This document shows, piece by piece, positions 60,697 through 64,000 of a stretch of 64,000 nucleotides of DNA (its first letter is position 1; every line of letters starts with the position of its first letter). Under the pieces are notes generated by a model, which did no database searches, was not told the DNA's origin, and saw only the letters and a program-made list of their open reading frames with translations. Position numbers and translations under genes: made by a program. Origin of the DNA: Desmodus rotundus (lineage: Eukaryota > Chordata > Mammalia > Chiroptera > Phyllostomidae); NCBI RefSeq assembly GCF_022682495.2, contig NC_071387.1:195650143-195714142 (forward strand), in the 5' to 3' direction.

Positions 60697-61147
60697 TCTT
60701 TGATTTAATCTTTACTGTATTTTTTCCATTACCACTTAGTCACCTTATACTCCCCTACCCCCAAGCTATCACCACACTGTTGTCCACGTCCATGAGTCTT
60801 TTTTTTTCTTTTTGCTCAATCCATCCCCCGTAATCTCCCCCCACTAGCTGTCATCCCACTCTCCATCTATGAGTCTATCCTTATTTTCCTTGTTGATTCA
60901 GTTTGTTAATTAGATTCCAAATATGAGTGAGATCATATGGTATTTGTGTTTCTCTGACTGGTTTATTTCACTTCACATAATGCTCTCCAGGTCTATCCAC
61001 ACTGTCTCAAATGATTATTCATTGCAGTGCTATTTACAGTTGTGAAGACATGGAAACAGCCTGAGTGCCCATCAGTAGAAGAGTGGATAAAACAGCTGTG
61101 GGAGCTTTGCACAATGGAATACTCCTTGGCCATGAAAAAGAAGAAAA
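60697..61147 (-). mobile_element. L1 with inverted 5' part (twin priming), 13-bp TSD
   Basis: 60697 to about 61010 is the complemented L1 3' UTR (TTTAATCTTTACTGTATTTT, TTGTCCACGTCCATGAGTC, TGAGTGAGATCATATGGTAT, CATAATGCTCTCCAGGTC). Then 61015-61147 is forward L1 from just upstream in the consensus (CATTGCAGTGCTATTTACAG, GAGTGCCCATCAGTAGAAGA, CACAATGGAATACTCC). A perfect 13-bp duplication TCTTCCAGAATTT (60684-60696, 61148-61160) encloses both parts, so this was a single insertion event with inversion. Confidence 0.92.
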
Positions 61148-61160
61148 TCTTCCAGAATTT

Positions 61161-62874
61161 AATGAAACAAAATTTTTAAAAAACTATACATAAGCAATCT
61201 GAAATACATATAGTATGCATGCCATATAATAAAGAATATATAAATTTTGTTTGAATCATACTTTATTCTTTTTTTTGATCTTGGATTGAAATATTTTTGT
61301 TTATTTATATTCACATTTACTTTAGAAAAATATATTATTTCATGAAAAAACTGCATAAGTCTACTCTGCTGTCAAATTAATAAAACTTGGCAAAATCCAT
61401 CAACATTGATTTTTAAAATATCACTCAAGAGTTTTTTAAACTGAGCCACAGTAAATGTTAGGGTTCTGAGTCAGTCTTTGAGATCACTGATTTTAACAAT
61501 CTTCTGAGAGCTAGAGACCAAATATTTGTCAGCTGCCCAATTTGTTCTGAAACTGTTAGCTCTCAGGTGAAATCTTTGCCTTTCAGACATGTCTATTTCT
61601 CACATTAGAGTCCAGCTGTCTGCCACCGTGCGTGCGTGTGCTCCTAAAAGGCGGTGCAAAGATTCAAAGGTGTCTCCTAATTAGATGGAAGGAGTACCAG
61701 AGATAGTCTTATTCTCTCTGTCACACACAACACACACGTGGGTGCGTGCTCCCACAAATACAGAGTTTATAGTTAGTAAAATGCGGATTTGTGTACTGTT
61801 TGCAACATTGTTTATCTGGTTTATTCCTAAAGTTTCTAACCTGGAAAAAGAATCATTCCTAGGCAAAGTTGTGAAGTAACAAAACTATGCCTTTAGTGAC
61901 TGTGATCTGACAGAGTATTCTTCCTGTTTCGAAATGCAGCTTGTCCCTACTCTTTTGCTCGCCCATGCCCTTCAGCTCTTCCCCTTGGAGTCACTCCCTC
62001 CGGCGCATTGTCACTTACATAAGGATCTGAAAAGCTCACGCCAGTATTTGCTGAGATCACATACCTTTTACATTAGTGACTATTTGATGTGTGTTTTGCA
62101 TCTAAGCAGAGAAAAAATTTAAAAACACTGATTAAATTTTCACTTTAATAAAATTATGCTATGCATATATGATCATACTCCTCAAATCTATAATGATTAA
62201 ATTAGTTATTAATAATTTTAGACTAAAGTTGTTACATCTTTGAAAGTGCTTTGATATACAATAATACATGTTAGTCCACTAGTCTTTAAGTTGTTTTTTT
62301 CAATTTGACAAAGGGAATGTTCAACTCATTTTTGAAGGTGAATCATTCAAGTTATTTCAAATATTAGTGCTATAAATATATTTTATATAGCAATTACATA
62401 ACTAATTTAATGCTAGGACACCTTAAACGATCTTTGTCACTTTTTTGATGATTTTTTTCTTAAAATGTTCTGTTTTAATATATATGACATTTTATATTTA
62501 AGTATTTGTGTTTTTGTGTCAATCAGTTGGTATTTTATAGTAGAAGGGCTTTCCCTCTTATTTTGTACAAAATTGTTAAGTGTTTTAACTAATAGTTTAC
62601 ACTTTAGGGAACTAATTTTTTAAAGTATGGTTTGATTTTTAGTGTTATTTCCTTGGAAAATGTTAATTAATATTTGCTTTCTACATTTGGCCTTGTATTC
62701 ATGTTCTTTTTTCCCAATGTACTTAAGAATCACTTTTAAAAAAATATCAAAATATACAACCATTTATAATCTTTCATTAATTATCATCTGAAGTAATAAT
62801 AGCAGCATACAGTTGTTCTAAACATTTAATAAATTACAGTAAGACTATTTTTCAAAATAGTCCACGATTTTTAA
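61161..62874. other. AT-rich unassigned DNA
   Basis: 61440-61760 is less AT-rich and looks unique, with a GTGCGTGCGTGTG step near 61630 and CACACAACACACACG near 61722. No gene or repeat named. Confidence 0.5.
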
Positions 62875-63425
62875 TTTTTTCAATTACTGTTGACATTCAC
62901 TATTATTTTATAGTAGTTTCTGATATACAGCATAGTGGTTACATATTTTTATAATTTACAAAGTGATGTTTCCAATATGTCCAGTAGCCATCCAGCCCCG
63001 TGAATAGTTACTACAATGTTATTGACTGTATTCCCTATGTTTTGTTTTACATCCCTGTGGCTATTCTGTGCCTACCAATCTGTATTTATTAATCTCTACC
63101 TCTTTTTTCTCCTTTCCCTCAACCCCCATTCCATCTGGCAATCATCAGTGTGTTCTTTGTATTATGAGTCAGTTTCTGTTTGGATTATTCATTTATTATA
63201 TTCTTTAGATTCCACATATAAGTGAAATCTATGGTATTTTTCTTTCCCTGTCTGACTTATTTAATTTAGCATAATGGCCTCTAAGTTCATGCATGTTGTC
63301 ACCAATAGTAAGGCTTCATCTTTTTCATGGCCGAGTAATATTCCATTGCATATGTATATCATCTCTTCTTTATCCACTCATCTGTTGATGGACACTTAGT
63401 TTGCTTCTATATATTGACTATTTTT
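62875..63425 (-). mobile_element. L1 3' UTR, minus strand
   Basis: TTTCTGATATACAGCATAGT, CTATGTTTTGTTTTACATCC, GATTCCACATATAAGTGAAA, CATGGCCGAGTAATATTCCA, CCACTCATCTGTTGATGGAC: complemented L1 3' UTR into ORF2 end. Old and truncated. Confidence 0.85.
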
Positions 63426-63559
63426 AATGTAAGCAGATAATTTATTATGAAGAGTCTTAGTAGTCTATTGTTTCCTATCAGCATAATGCTCTTCAACATT
63501 GATAGAGGAAATGGCACACCCTCAAATAGAATCAGTTTCTGTGATGCTAAAGTTATGTC

Positions 63560-64000
63560 TGTTGTAACAGTAGAAATGTTTTACTTCTTCCCTTCTATGT
63601 TTTTTGGCTGGTCTAATAATTAAATTGACATAAAACAGATCAACAGGACAAAAACTTAATTAATTACATACAGAAGCCCCATAAAATGAGACTCAAAGAA
63701 ATGACCCAAAGAGAAAGCTTTTATACTTATGCCTTTAATGCAAGAACCAATAGGCTGTGAAGAAGTGACAAGACACAGATGTTTGGGCTTGGGGTAGTAA
63801 ATCAGGGATGAAGTAACATGGCTTGTTTATGTAGCCTTCCTGGCCCTAAATTCCCTAGATCTGGTGATAAGAATGTATCTCCACCTTCTTGTACAGGGAG
63901 AAATTCTTTCACATGGGAGATTTATTTCCTGCTTTCAGGGGAAACAAAAGAGGGTCACACTTTTGTTCTTGCACTGTCTGTTTCTCAAATAACTTTAATT
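63560..64000 (-). mobile_element. ERV-type LTR, cut by window edge
   Basis: On the minus strand it ends CTGTTACAACA at 63560 and carries a TATA box AGTATAAAAGC (complement of about 63718-63730). The U5-like end (TTATTAGACCAGCC, AAGGGAAGAAG) is like that of 46095-46672. It continues past the window. Confidence 0.55.

Overview
This window is non-coding mammalian DNA, almost certainly from a microbat (Chiroptera, probably Yangochiroptera). The diagnosis rests on repeats I recognise. There are five tRNA-derived SINEs of the bat VES type (core starting CTGGCTGG..GGCTCA, B box GGTTYRATTCC, CT-rich 3' end) and two further copies of a second bat tRNA-SINE type. There is also a nearly full-length half-LINE (HAL1) and several L1 3' ends with the purine-rich UTR I associate with bats. 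Older mammal-wide repeats (MIR, L2, MaLR/MLT1 LTRs, a MER2/Tigger MITE) fill in the background. Base composition is AT-rich and CpG-poor. I found no host gene: no ORF looks like an exon of a known protein, and I saw no tRNA, rRNA or snRNA gene. The only protein-coding remnants are broken transposon genes: a mariner transposase N-terminus, HAL1 ORF1 and L1 ORF2.

Layout. 0-10 kb: an LTR with intact promoter and poly(A) motifs (661-1118), an MLT1 LTR, an internally deleted mariner, an old L1 carrying a MITE that itself carries a VES SINE, then the HAL1. 10-24 kb: mostly unassigned AT-rich DNA with a CTCF-like motif, a hAT element with an 8-bp target duplication, MER2, several LTR-like GC-richer blocks, and a VES SINE with a duplicated hairpin. 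24-35 kb: MIR pieces, an imperfect tandem duplication, a HAL1/L1 composite, and an L1 with an inverted 5' half. 35-38 kb: a 2.6-kb old L1 on the minus strand interrupted by a HAL1 tail, an MST/MLT1 LTR and flanked by a VES SINE. 38-50 kb: mostly unassigned, plus a second copy of the MITE at 42885-43095, a tiny poly(A)-tailed retro-insertion with 17-bp duplications at 44404-44469, an LTR, and L2/MIR pieces. 50-64 kb: two MaLR LTRs, VES SINEs, an L1 3' end with 19-bp duplications, an LTR, a second inverted L1, and an LTR cut by the window edge.

Nothing here works as an operon, defence system or other gene system. The interest is in the record of transposition: a two-copy terminal-inverted-repeat family I cannot name, two L1 insertions that show twin priming, and a short reverse-transcribed RNA of unknown source. 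Repeat names are from memory of consensus sequences, without alignment, so subfamily labels and edges are approximate.
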